Shown in pieces: positions 1 to 5,199 of a stretch of DNA of 6,104 bases; positions within the stretch are counted from its first letter, which is position 1, and the number at the start of each line of letters is the position of its first letter. The notes beneath the pieces are model-generated. The model worked only from the letters and a program-made list of their open reading frames with translations. It searched no databases and was not told the origin of the DNA. This stretch comes from UBA8337 sp965658615 (GTDB lineage: Bacteria > Pseudomonadota > Alphaproteobacteria > RS24), in the NCBI GenBank assembly GCA_965658615.1, contig CBFHSX010000068.1:1-6104 (forward strand). The letters run 5' to 3'. The position numbers and the translations under genes are program-made.

Positions 1-62
1 CGCGATAACTTCATCTTACAACATGAATACAATGGCTTATCGTTGTTTTTCTTGCGGCTCGG

Positions 63-137
63 TGGTGGGCGATACTGGGATTGAACCAGTGACCCCTACC
101 ATGTCAAGGTAGTGCTCTCCCGCTGAGCTAATCGCCC
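63..137 (-). tRNA. tRNA-Val (anticodon GAC)
   Basis: This is a complete 75-nt cloverleaf read on the minus strand from 137 down to 63. The acceptor stem GGGCGAT pairs with ATCGCCC, the D stem is GCTC/GAGC, the anticodon stem is CTACC/GGTAG with loop TTGACAT, and the T stem is ACTGG/CCAGT with loop TTCAATC. The anticodon GAC (plus-strand bases 103-105) reads the valine codons GUC and GUU. The discriminator base is A and the 3' CCA is encoded in the genome (plus-strand bases 63-65). All stems pair fully, so the gene looks functional. It is transcribed away from the amidohydrolase gene. No hairpin-plus-T-tract terminator is visible in the 62 bases on its 3' side, so transcription may continue out of the window. 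Confidence 0.97.
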
Positions 138-140
138 GTG

Positions 141-155
141 CCACGCAATGCGTGG
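141..155. repeat. Perfect inverted repeat in the tRNA-Val 5' leader
   Basis: CCACGC, then AAT, then GCGTGG: a 6-bp perfect stem with a 3-nt loop, three bases before the mature 5' end of the tRNA. In the precursor RNA this would place a small hairpin next to the RNase P cleavage site. Read on the plus strand it is followed by a TGTTTATTT stretch, too weak in T residues to call a terminator. The repeat is directly visible; any role is inference. Confidence 0.6.
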
Positions 156-159
156 TGTT

Positions 160-187
160 TATTTACAATAAGATCTGCCAAAAGCAA
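160..187 (-). promoter_or_regulatory. Candidate sigma-70 promoter of tRNA-Val
   Basis: On the minus strand a TTGCTT box (plus bases 182-187) is followed 16 bp later by TAAATA (plus bases 160-165), about 22 bp before the mature tRNA 5' end. Both hexamers are partial matches to the TTGACA/TATAAT consensus. Distance and orientation suit the tRNA, but the call rests on consensus and position only. Confidence 0.35.
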
Positions 188-284
188 GCCCTAATCAAAA
201 ACCCACGGGCTACGCTGTCTGCCTGCGGCGCTTTGCACGGCGATTGTCATATATTTTAAACCCTCTGTGTGTTAAGCTAGCGCC

Positions 285-1184
285 ATGATTGAGGGCGTTC
301 ACCAACCGTTTGCGTTGACCCTGCCGGAAACGGCAGCCGGGGTGCCGCTTTTTGTTACCTCGCCGCATAGTGGCGCCGACTATCCGGATGATTTTCTCGC
401 CGCCTCTTTGCTCGACGCACATGAGATTCGCCAATCCGAGGATATGTATGTCGATGCGCTTTTTGCCGATGCGCCGCGCATCGGTGTGCCGCTTTTGTCA
501 GCCCGTTATCCGCGTGCCTATATTGATTTGAACCGCGCCCCTTATGAATTGGAACAGGCGCTGTTTACCGATAAGCTGCCCGACCATATTGACACGCGTT
601 CTTTGCGCGCCGCCGCCGGGCTTGGCACAGTGCCGCGTGTGGTGGCCGAAAACACGCCGATCTATAAAGCCAAATTATCCTTTGCCGAAGCCGAGGCGCG
701 CATCGACAAAATCTATCGGCCGTTTCACGACACGCTGAACGCGCAGCTTGCCGATATGCGCGCCCGGCATGGCTATTCGCTGCTGCTCGACGCGCATTCC
801 ATGCCGTCGCAAGCGACGAAACTATCGGGTGAGGCACATGTTGATTTCATCCTCGGCAATCGCCATGGCCGCGCCTGTCACAGCGATGTGACGCAAGCGG
901 TCGAGGCTTTTTTGACCAGTCGCAGCTGGCGCGTCGGGCTAAACAAGCCTTATGCCGGCGGCTATATTACCGAGCAATATGGCGTCCCGGCGCGTGGCGC
1001 CCATGCGCTGCAAATCGAGATTAATCGCGGCATTTACATGCATGAGACCAGCCATGAAAAGCATGACGGGTTTGAACGCCTGCGCGCCGATATGCGCGAT
1101 CTGGTGCAGCATTTAGCCGCTATACTGCCCGATATGGCCGATAATCTGATTGTCGACCCGCCCAGCCGGTCGGCCGCTGAATAG
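285..1184 (+). CDS. N-formylglutamate amidohydrolase family protein
   Basis: A 299-residue protein of the FGase family (HutG-type), cytoplasmic, with no signal peptide or membrane segment. The family reaction is hydrolysis of N-formyl-L-glutamate to L-glutamate and formate, the last step of one branch of histidine degradation. Family landmarks in order are SPHSG at 26-30, SEDMYVD at 51-57, YPRAYIDLNR at 75-84, LLLDAHSMP at 167-174, NKPYAGGYITE at 220-230 and ALQIEINRGIYM at 241-252. The His and Asp/Glu residues in SPHSG, SEDMYVD and DAHS are the likely metal and catalytic residues. Length is normal for the family. ATG at 285 is the first in-frame start, and the protein enters the conserved domain at once, but no Shine-Dalgarno is visible before it. 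A TTGTCA element at 245-250 has no convincing -10 partner. hisN follows after 5 bp. No other hut gene is in the window, so the true substrate may be a different formyl- or acyl-amino acid. Confidence 0.93.
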   Translation: MIEGVHQPFALTLPETAAGVPLFVTSPHSGADYPDDFLAASLLDAHEIRQSEDMYVDALFADAPRIGVPLLSARYPRAYIDLNRAPYELEQALFTDKLPDHIDTRSLRAAAGLGTVPRVVAENTPIYKAKLSFAEAEARIDKIYRPFHDTLNAQLADMRARHGYSLLLDAHSMPSQATKLSGEAHVDFILGNRHGRACHSDVTQAVEAFLTSRSWRVGLNKPYAGGYITEQYGVPARGAHALQIEINRGIYMHETSHEKHDGFERLRADMRDLVQHLAAILPDMADNLIVDPPSRSAAE

Positions 1185-1189
1185 AGCGC

Positions 1190-1984
1190 ATGACGGACGC
1201 TGTGAACCTCGAAGAACTTTCAAACTTCGCCGCGCAATTGGCCGATGCCGCCTCGCGCGAGACCCTTCCGCTGTTTCGCAATCTGGCGGCGGTCGACAAT
1301 AAGCTGACCGACGGCTTTGACCCGGTCACCGAAGCCGACCGCGCCGCCGAAGCCGCCATGCGCAAACTCATTGAGGCGCATTATCCCGACCACGCCATTA
1401 GCGGCGAGGAGTTTGACGATAAGGCCGGCGGGGCGCTTGAATGGGTGCTCGACCCGATTGACGGCACACGCGCTTTCATGTCGGGCATACCGACATGGGG
1501 CACGCTGATCGGCCTCAACCATAAGGACACGCCGGTGCTCAGCATTATGGAACAACCGTTTACCGGCGAGCGCTATCATGCGGTGCAAGGCGGCGGCAGT
1601 TTTTTGACGCATGGCGGGCAAACCAAAACCATCAAAGCGCGCGATTGCGACAGTCTTGAAGACGCCGTCTTAGCCACCACCACGCCGGAGATGTTTGCCG
1701 ACACACCGGCCGAGGCCAAATGGCACGCCCTTGCGACGACAGCCAAGCTGACGCGCTATGGTGGCGATTGCTATAATTATGCGCTGCTGGCGCTGGGCCA
1801 AATCGATGCGGTGGTCGAGCAAGGCCTTAAAAATGTCGACATCCAACCGCTCATCACGCTGATTGAGGAAGCCGGCGGCATTGTCACGGATTGGCAGGGC
1901 GGGCCGGCGCATCAGGGCGGCACGGCGGTGGCGTGCGGCGATGCGCAATTGCACGCAGCGCTGCTCGATAAGCTGAACGGCTAA
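1190..1984 (+). CDS. hisN: Histidinol-phosphatase (inositol-monophosphatase family)
   Basis: A 264-residue member of the Mg-dependent inositol-monophosphatase superfamily, of the type that acts as histidinol-phosphatase: L-histidinol phosphate to L-histidinol, the penultimate stage of histidine synthesis, in the cytoplasm. The metal-site signatures are intact: FDPVTEADRAAE at 43-54, GEE at 72-74, DPIDGTRAF at 88-96, and the second half GGDCYNYA at 191-198 with D217 before the EEAGG turn (226-230). The FDPVTEADRAAE form and GGDCYNY resemble HisN rather than SuhB or CysQ, though a phosphatase with another sugar- or nucleotide-phosphate substrate cannot be excluded. The ATG lies 5 bp after the upstream stop and has only a weak ribosome site, suggesting translational coupling. 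An in-frame GTG at 1202 is a possible alternative start. The stop codon overlaps that of the convergent hydrolase gene. Confidence 0.88.
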   Translation: MTDAVNLEELSNFAAQLADAASRETLPLFRNLAAVDNKLTDGFDPVTEADRAAEAAMRKLIEAHYPDHAISGEEFDDKAGGALEWVLDPIDGTRAFMSGIPTWGTLIGLNHKDTPVLSIMEQPFTGERYHAVQGGGSFLTHGGQTKTIKARDCDSLEDAVLATTTPEMFADTPAEAKWHALATTAKLTRYGGDCYNYALLALGQIDAVVEQGLKNVDIQPLITLIEEAGGIVTDWQGGPAHQGGTAVACGDAQLHAALLDKLNG

Positions 1985-2964
1985 AGCACGGCTTTATAAA
2001 ACGCCTCGACATCGGCCAGAAAAGCTTGCCGCGTCGCATCCTTTTCCATCAATAATTCGTGCCGCGCCTTGGGGTAAAATTTACCCTGCCCATGCGGCAA
2101 ATATTTGAGCGCCGTTTCATGGGCGCAGTTATCGACCAGCATTTCATCTTCTGCCGAAGCGATAAAGAGCGGTGTTTTAATGCTGCGCAAAAACGCCGGA
2201 CGCAGCGTCTTGGGCATAATATCAAAAACCGTGGCCACCCAACCGACACTGCGGCCATTGACTTGCAGCATCGGCTCGCTGGCATAAAGCGCCTCCCCAC
2301 GTTCGAAGCGCGCCGCGTCATGGGTGATGCGGTTTTCTTCGAGCGGCGCCGGGCGCACCGCCACAGGCTGCCCCGGCATCCAGCTATCCAATTGCCCGCG
2401 CAGGCGGTAAATCAATGCCGTTACTTTCACGATTTGGCGCATATGCCAGGGCACGGCGACACCCAACATGGGCGCGCATTGGGCCAGCGCGTCAAACCAG
2501 TTCGGGTGGGCTTGCGCCGCGCGCAAAGAAATCTGCCCGCCCATAGAATGCGCCAGGCCGAGATGCGGCTTGGGTAGGCGCGCGACCAGCTTCTCCCAAC
2601 GGTCTTCAAGGTCGCGCAGATTTACATCAAAATCTTGCAGATGCAGGCGCGATGTATCGCTACCGCGCCCCTCTGACAGGCCATGGGCGCGCCATTCCGG
2701 CATCACCACCGCATAGCCCAGCGCCAAAAGATCGCTGACGGTCTCAAAATATTTTTCGATAAATTCCGAATAGCCGGTCATCAGGATAATCGTCCCGCGC
2801 AGCGTTTCACCATCCTTGATCTCAGGCAGAAAAACCGCATTGCGCAGCATGACCCCATCGCGGGCTTTCAACATGCCGACACTGATCTGCGCCGCTTGCG
2901 GCGTCGGGTTCATATCCAATTCAACAAAGCGCGAGGGCGCATCCCAATTCATCATCTCGGCCAT
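1981..2964 (-). CDS. Alpha/beta hydrolase, PldB / monoglyceride-lipase-like
   Basis: A 327-residue protein of the serine aminopeptidase S33 / Hydrolase_4 group, often annotated lysophospholipase L2 (PldB) or monoacylglycerol lipase. Visible landmarks are the oxyanion-side segment MTGYSEFIEKY at 62-72, EWRAHGLSEGR at 90-100, the nucleophile elbow AHSMGG at 138-143 with Ser140, a likely acid Asp273 in SAEDEMLVDN, and His302 in KARHELLMEKD. The catalytic triad is therefore complete. The elbow has Ala where many relatives have Gly. Residues about 170-240 form the variable lid region. No signal peptide is seen, so it is probably cytoplasmic or peripheral to the inner membrane. The start is supported by the Shine-Dalgarno AGGGAG (plus bases 2971-2976), 6 nt before ATG. 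Its gene is convergent with hisN and divergent from the symporter. The substrate (lysophospholipid, monoglyceride or another ester) cannot be told from sequence. Confidence 0.88.
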   Translation of the reverse strand: MAEMMNWDAPSRFVELDMNPTPQAAQISVGMLKARDGVMLRNAVFLPEIKDGETLRGTIILMTGYSEFIEKYFETVSDLLALGYAVVMPEWRAHGLSEGRGSDTSRLHLQDFDVNLRDLEDRWEKLVARLPKPHLGLAHSMGGQISLRAAQAHPNWFDALAQCAPMLGVAVPWHMRQIVKVTALIYRLRGQLDSWMPGQPVAVRPAPLEENRITHDAARFERGEALYASEPMLQVNGRSVGWVATVFDIMPKTLRPAFLRSIKTPLFIASAEDEMLVDNCAHETALKYLPHGQGKFYPKARHELLMEKDATRQAFLADVEAFYKAVL

Positions 2965-2982
2965 ATCAATCTCCCTGCCCTA

Positions 2983-3010
2983 TCCTTAACAAGCCGCGCG
3001 CACTTTGCAA
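2983..3010 (-). promoter_or_regulatory. Candidate promoter of the PldB-like hydrolase gene
   Basis: On the minus strand TTGCAA (plus bases 3005-3010) precedes TAAGGA (plus bases 2983-2988) with a 16-bp spacer. It is about 20 bp upstream of the gene's start codon and just before its Shine-Dalgarno, so the leader would be short. The match is moderate. This 113-bp divergent region must also hold the symporter promoter; a CTGACA element at 3023-3028 is the only hint of that, with no clear -10 partner. Confidence 0.35.
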
Positions 3011-3065
3011 GCAGGGCTGAATCTGACAGACTGATTTAGCAATTATTGCCGCGCGCAAAGACTTT

Positions 3066-3072
3066 GGGGAGG
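3066..3072 (+). promoter_or_regulatory. Ribosome binding site that decides the symporter start
   Basis: GGGGAGG is a strong Shine-Dalgarno. Two adjacent in-frame starts follow: GTG at 3075, only 2 nt away, and ATG at 3078, 5 nt away. The spacing and codon preference favour ATG at 3078. Confidence 0.75.
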
Positions 3073-3077
3073 TCGTG

Positions 3078-4418
3078 ATGAACACGCAAAACACAAGCAG
3101 TTGGTCGTCCAATTGGGGCTTTATGCTGGCGTGTATCGGCGCGGCGGTCGGCCTCGGCAATATTTGGAAATTCCCCTATATGACAGGCACGCAAGGCGGC
3201 GGGGCCTTTGTGTTTATCTATCTCATCACCATTTTCGCCATCGCCATTCCGGTGGCGGCAGCCGAATTGCTGATCGGGCGCAAAGGCCAGTCGGACGCCA
3301 GCACCAGCGTCGCCAATGTCGCCAAAGAAAACGACAAATCAGCCAATTGGGGCGCGATCGGCGGCATGGGTGTTCTTGCTTCTTTCATCCTGCTGACTTT
3401 TTACGCGGTCATTGCCGGCTGGGTCAGCGCCTATGTCTGGCGCGCCCTGTCGGGCCAAATAAGCGGCCTCAGCGCTGATGACGCCGGGGCCATGTTTACT
3501 GATTTGCTGGCAGCGCCGGGCGAGATGATTTTCCACCAAATCCTGTTTTTGGCGCTCATCGCTCTCATTTTGGTGCGCAAATTATCCGACGGGCTGGAGC
3601 GCGCCAATCTCATCCTCATGCCGTCTCTGGTCGTGATGCTTTTGCTGATCGCGATCTACGGCGCCATTGCCGGCGATATGGGCGCCGCTCTGGCCTATTT
3701 GTTTACACCTGATTTTTCAAAGATTACCCCTGAAGTGGTGCAATCGGCGGTCGGGCAGGGCTTTTTCTCGGTCGGCGTCGGTGCGGCCATGCTCATCACT
3801 TATGGCGCTTATCTCGATAAATCGATCAATCTCGGCAAGGCGGCGATTATTATCGGTCTGGCCGACACGGCCATTGCGTTGCTGGCCGGGATTGGCGTTT
3901 TTGCCATTGTGTTCGGCCAATCGCTCGATCCGGCAGCCGGTCCGGGGCTGATTTTCACCACATTGCCTTTGGCTTTCGGACAGCTTACGGGCGGCTCTAT
4001 CTGGGCCTTTATCTTTTTCATTCTGGTCTATGTGGCGGCGCTGACCTCGGGCCTGTCTTTGGGCGAGGTGGTTATCCGCTGGGCCGAGAACCGCTTTGGC
4101 TGGGCCCGCCAACGCGCCATGGGCATTGTGCTGGGCGTCACTTTTCTGGTCGGCCTGGCAACCGTCTTCTCCTTCAATATTTGGCAGGATGTGACAATTT
4201 CCGGCCGCAGCCTGTTTGATACGAAAGACTATTTCGTCACCGCTTATCTGATGCCGCTGGCCGGTCTCGGCATAATCGGCTTTGCCGGTTGGTTGGTGCC
4301 GGTGGCGACGCTGAAACAGGCCTTTGGCGGCGAGAGCCTCTTATTTCAGGCCTGGCTATGGTCGGCCCGTGTGGTCGCCCCGGTCGGTGTCTTGTGGATG
4401 TTTGTGAACGGCCTGTAA
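3078..4418 (+). CDS. Neurotransmitter:sodium symporter family amino-acid transporter
   Basis: A 446-residue inner-membrane protein of the NSS (SNF) family with the LeuT fold, expected to import an amino acid or related amine with Na+. About 11 hydrophobic helices can be counted, like bacterial MhsT-type members and one fewer than LeuT. Numbering from ATG 3078, the helix 1 signature GAAVGLGNIWKFPY is at 21-34, giving Ala23 and Asn28 for the Na1 site. Helix 6 has the unwound-region motif GQGFFSVGVG at 227-236. Helix 7 carries Asp263 where SERT has the Na1 ligand Asn368. Helix 8 carries AALTS at 320-324, whose Ala, Thr and Ser match the LeuT Na2 ligands. The gene stands alone: divergent from the hydrolase, with a heat-shock promoter downstream and no clear terminator between. 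The substrate is not predictable from sequence; hydrophobic or aromatic amino acids are common in bacterial relatives. Confidence 0.94.
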   Translation: MNTQNTSSWSSNWGFMLACIGAAVGLGNIWKFPYMTGTQGGGAFVFIYLITIFAIAIPVAAAELLIGRKGQSDASTSVANVAKENDKSANWGAIGGMGVLASFILLTFYAVIAGWVSAYVWRALSGQISGLSADDAGAMFTDLLAAPGEMIFHQILFLALIALILVRKLSDGLERANLILMPSLVVMLLLIAIYGAIAGDMGAALAYLFTPDFSKITPEVVQSAVGQGFFSVGVGAAMLITYGAYLDKSINLGKAAIIIGLADTAIALLAGIGVFAIVFGQSLDPAAGPGLIFTTLPLAFGQLTGGSIWAFIFFILVYVAALTSGLSLGEVVIRWAENRFGWARQRAMGIVLGVTFLVGLATVFSFNIWQDVTISGRSLFDTKDYFVTAYLMPLAGLGIIGFAGWLVPVATLKQAFGGESLLFQAWLWSARVVAPVGVLWMFVNGL

Positions 4419-4482
4419 ATCGACGGATTGCAAAACGCCATAGGTACTTTTTACTTAAGAAAAACTTTCTCGCTTTCAAGAC

Positions 4483-4510
4483 TTTGAAACGCAATCGGTT
4501 TTTCCCATCT
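4483..4510 (+). promoter_or_regulatory. Sigma-32 (RpoH) heat-shock promoter of the Hsp20 gene
   Basis: TTTGAAA at 4483-4489 matches the sigma-32 -35 element CTTGAAA in six of seven positions. After a 13-bp spacer, TCCCATCT at 4503-4510 matches the -10 element CCCCATNT in every defined position but the first. Spacing is within the known range. Transcription would begin near 4515-4518, giving a leader of roughly 92-95 nt. The -35 box is also the right half of a small inverted repeat, TTTCAA (4474-4479) and TTGAAA (4484-4489), which may be chance. Confidence 0.8.
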
Positions 4511-4511
4511 C

Positions 4512-4611
4512 GGTTGTGAGGGCAGCACTAGGGCTGCTCACCAACCCCTGAAAACCGTGCCTGATGGGCGGTTTGACGGTTTCTTGCTTTGCTATGAAGG
4601 AGATGAAAATG
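4512..4611 (+). promoter_or_regulatory. ROSE-type RNA thermometer in the Hsp20 5' leader
   Basis: Three stem-loops can be drawn in the leader. Hairpin 1 (4512-4546) pairs GGTTG with CAACC, TGA with TCA and GCAGC with GCTGC, with small bulges. Hairpin 2 (4552-4574) pairs AAACCG with CGGTTT and continues toward a UGAU loop. Hairpin 3 (4582-4603) buries the Shine-Dalgarno: U4582-A4603, C4583-G4602, U4584-A4601, U4585 with G4600 (wobble), G4586 bulged, C4587-G4599, U4588-A4598 and U4589-A4597, closing a 7-nt loop. The UUGCU stretch facing AAGGAG with one bulged or non-canonical G is the hallmark of ROSE elements, which hold small heat-shock mRNAs untranslated at low temperature and melt on warming. 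Leader length, position and target gene all agree with that family. The folds were drawn by hand, not computed. Confidence 0.85.
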
Positions 4612-5058
4612 ACCAATTTTGACATGACCCCGCTCTATCGCTCGACCATCGGCTTTGACCGTTTGGCGACTATCTTTGACGCCATGAACGCGCCGGAAAA
4701 TGCCGGCAAGGCGTCATCCTACCCGCCCTATAATGTCGAGCGATTGGATGAGACGCAGTATCAGATTTCCATGGCCGTTGCCGGCTTTGCCGAAGACGAA
4801 TTGGACGTCGAGCAGGTCGGCACAAATCTGACCGTGCGCGGTGTCACCGTTGCGGAAGACGGGAGCGCCGAGCGGCAATATTTGTATCGCGGCATTGCGG
4901 CGCGCAATTTCGAACGCCGCTTCCAGCTCGCCGATAATGTAAAAGTAACCGGTGCAGCTTTGGATAAAGGCTTGTTGCATATTGCTTTGGAGCGCGAAAT
5001 CCCCGAGGCAGAAAAGCCGCGTAAAATCGGTATTGCCAAGACGCTGAAGGCTGCTTAA
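4609..5058 (+). CDS. Small heat-shock protein, Hsp20/IbpA family
   Basis: A 149-residue cytoplasmic ATP-independent chaperone that binds unfolding proteins and holds them for refolding by DnaK and ClpB. The N-terminal arm contains YRSTIGFDRL (10-19), typical of the class A, IbpA-like Hsp20 proteins of proteobacteria. The alpha-crystallin domain covers about 38-131, with ARNFERRFQLADNVKV (98-113) and the AALDKGLLHIALE segment (116-128) near its end. The C-terminal I-x-I anchor used in oligomer assembly is IGI at 140-142. The start at 4609 is chosen because AAGGAG (4597-4602) lies 6 nt before it. In-frame ATGs at 4564, 4594 and 4603 fall inside the structured leader or against the Shine-Dalgarno and are unlikely starts. 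The gene forms a single-cistron unit, with a sigma-32 promoter and RNA thermometer before it and a strong terminator after it. Confidence 0.95.
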   Translation: MTNFDMTPLYRSTIGFDRLATIFDAMNAPENAGKASSYPPYNVERLDETQYQISMAVAGFAEDELDVEQVGTNLTVRGVTVAEDGSAERQYLYRGIAARNFERRFQLADNVKVTGAALDKGLLHIALEREIPEAEKPRKIGIAKTLKAA

Positions 5059-5080
5059 CCCCCGCAGCTTACATCGTCTG

Positions 5081-5149
5081 ACGCCCGGCCTGCGTGATGA
5101 GGTTTGCTCCTCCCCCCTCATCCGGCCGGGCGTCTCTTTTTATTTATTT
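5081..5149 (+). terminator. Rho-independent terminator after the Hsp20 gene
   Basis: A 10-bp perfect GC-rich stem, ACGCCCGGCC (5081-5090) with GGCCGGGCGT (5124-5133), encloses a second 7-bp stem, GATGAGG (5096-5102) with CCTCATC (5116-5122), and a 13-nt loop. A T-rich tract, CTCTTTTTATTTATTT, follows at 5134-5149. It begins 22 bp after the Hsp20 stop, so it ends that transcript and separates it from the esterase gene. Confidence 0.9.
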
Positions 5150-5175
5150 GCCTTTGCCGACCCGGAGCCTAAACT
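5148..5175 (+). promoter_or_regulatory. Candidate promoter of the esterase gene
   Basis: TTGCCT at 5148-5153 and TAAACT at 5170-5175 are 16 bp apart, at the downstream edge of the Hsp20 terminator. They are partial matches to TTGACA/TATAAT. Since the terminator isolates the esterase gene from upstream transcription, a promoter is expected here. The implied leader is under 20 nt and barely holds the Shine-Dalgarno, which lowers confidence. Confidence 0.35.
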
Positions 5176-5186
5176 CATTGCCACTT

Positions 5187-5192
5187 GGGGAG
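5187..5192 (+). promoter_or_regulatory. Ribosome binding site that decides the esterase start
   Basis: GGGGAG lies 7 nt before an in-frame TTG at 5200. The longest open frame would begin at TTG 5185, but that places the Shine-Dalgarno inside the gene, and no ribosome site precedes it. The first in-frame ATG (5248) has no purine-rich element at proper spacing. TTG 5200 is the best choice. Confidence 0.7.
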
Positions 5193-5199
5193 AGATAAT

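Noticed and set aside
1..62. Possible gene or terminator on the 3' side of the tRNA
   Set aside because: No open frame, hairpin with T tract, or recognisable RNA is visible in this short stretch.
210..434. 74-codon minus-strand frame overlapping the start of the amidohydrolase gene
   Set aside because: Its product is very basic and low in complexity, it overlaps the conserved SPHSG region of the true gene antisense, and it has no ribosome site I can see.
1983..1995. Small inverted repeat AAAGC-ACG-GCTTT at the hisN/hydrolase junction as a terminator
   Set aside because: The stem is only 5 bp, lies partly within both coding ends, and is not followed by a T tract in either direction.
2059..2577. 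172-codon open frame on the plus strand inside the PldB-like gene
   Set aside because: It lies wholly antisense to a gene with a full catalytic triad, and its product is rich in Arg, His and Gln with no recognisable motif, as expected of a shadow frame.
4446..4465. AT-rich inverted repeat (TTTTT-A-CTTAAG-AAAAA) after the symporter gene as its terminator
   Set aside because: It lacks a GC-rich stem and a following T tract; the pairing is weak and needs a bulge, so it is not a convincing intrinsic terminator.
4564..4608. N-terminal extension of Hsp20 from ATG 4564 (15 extra residues)
   Set aside because: The extension overlaps the loop of leader hairpin 2 and the anti-Shine-Dalgarno hairpin, has no ribosome site of its own, and AAGGAG is ideally placed for ATG 4609.
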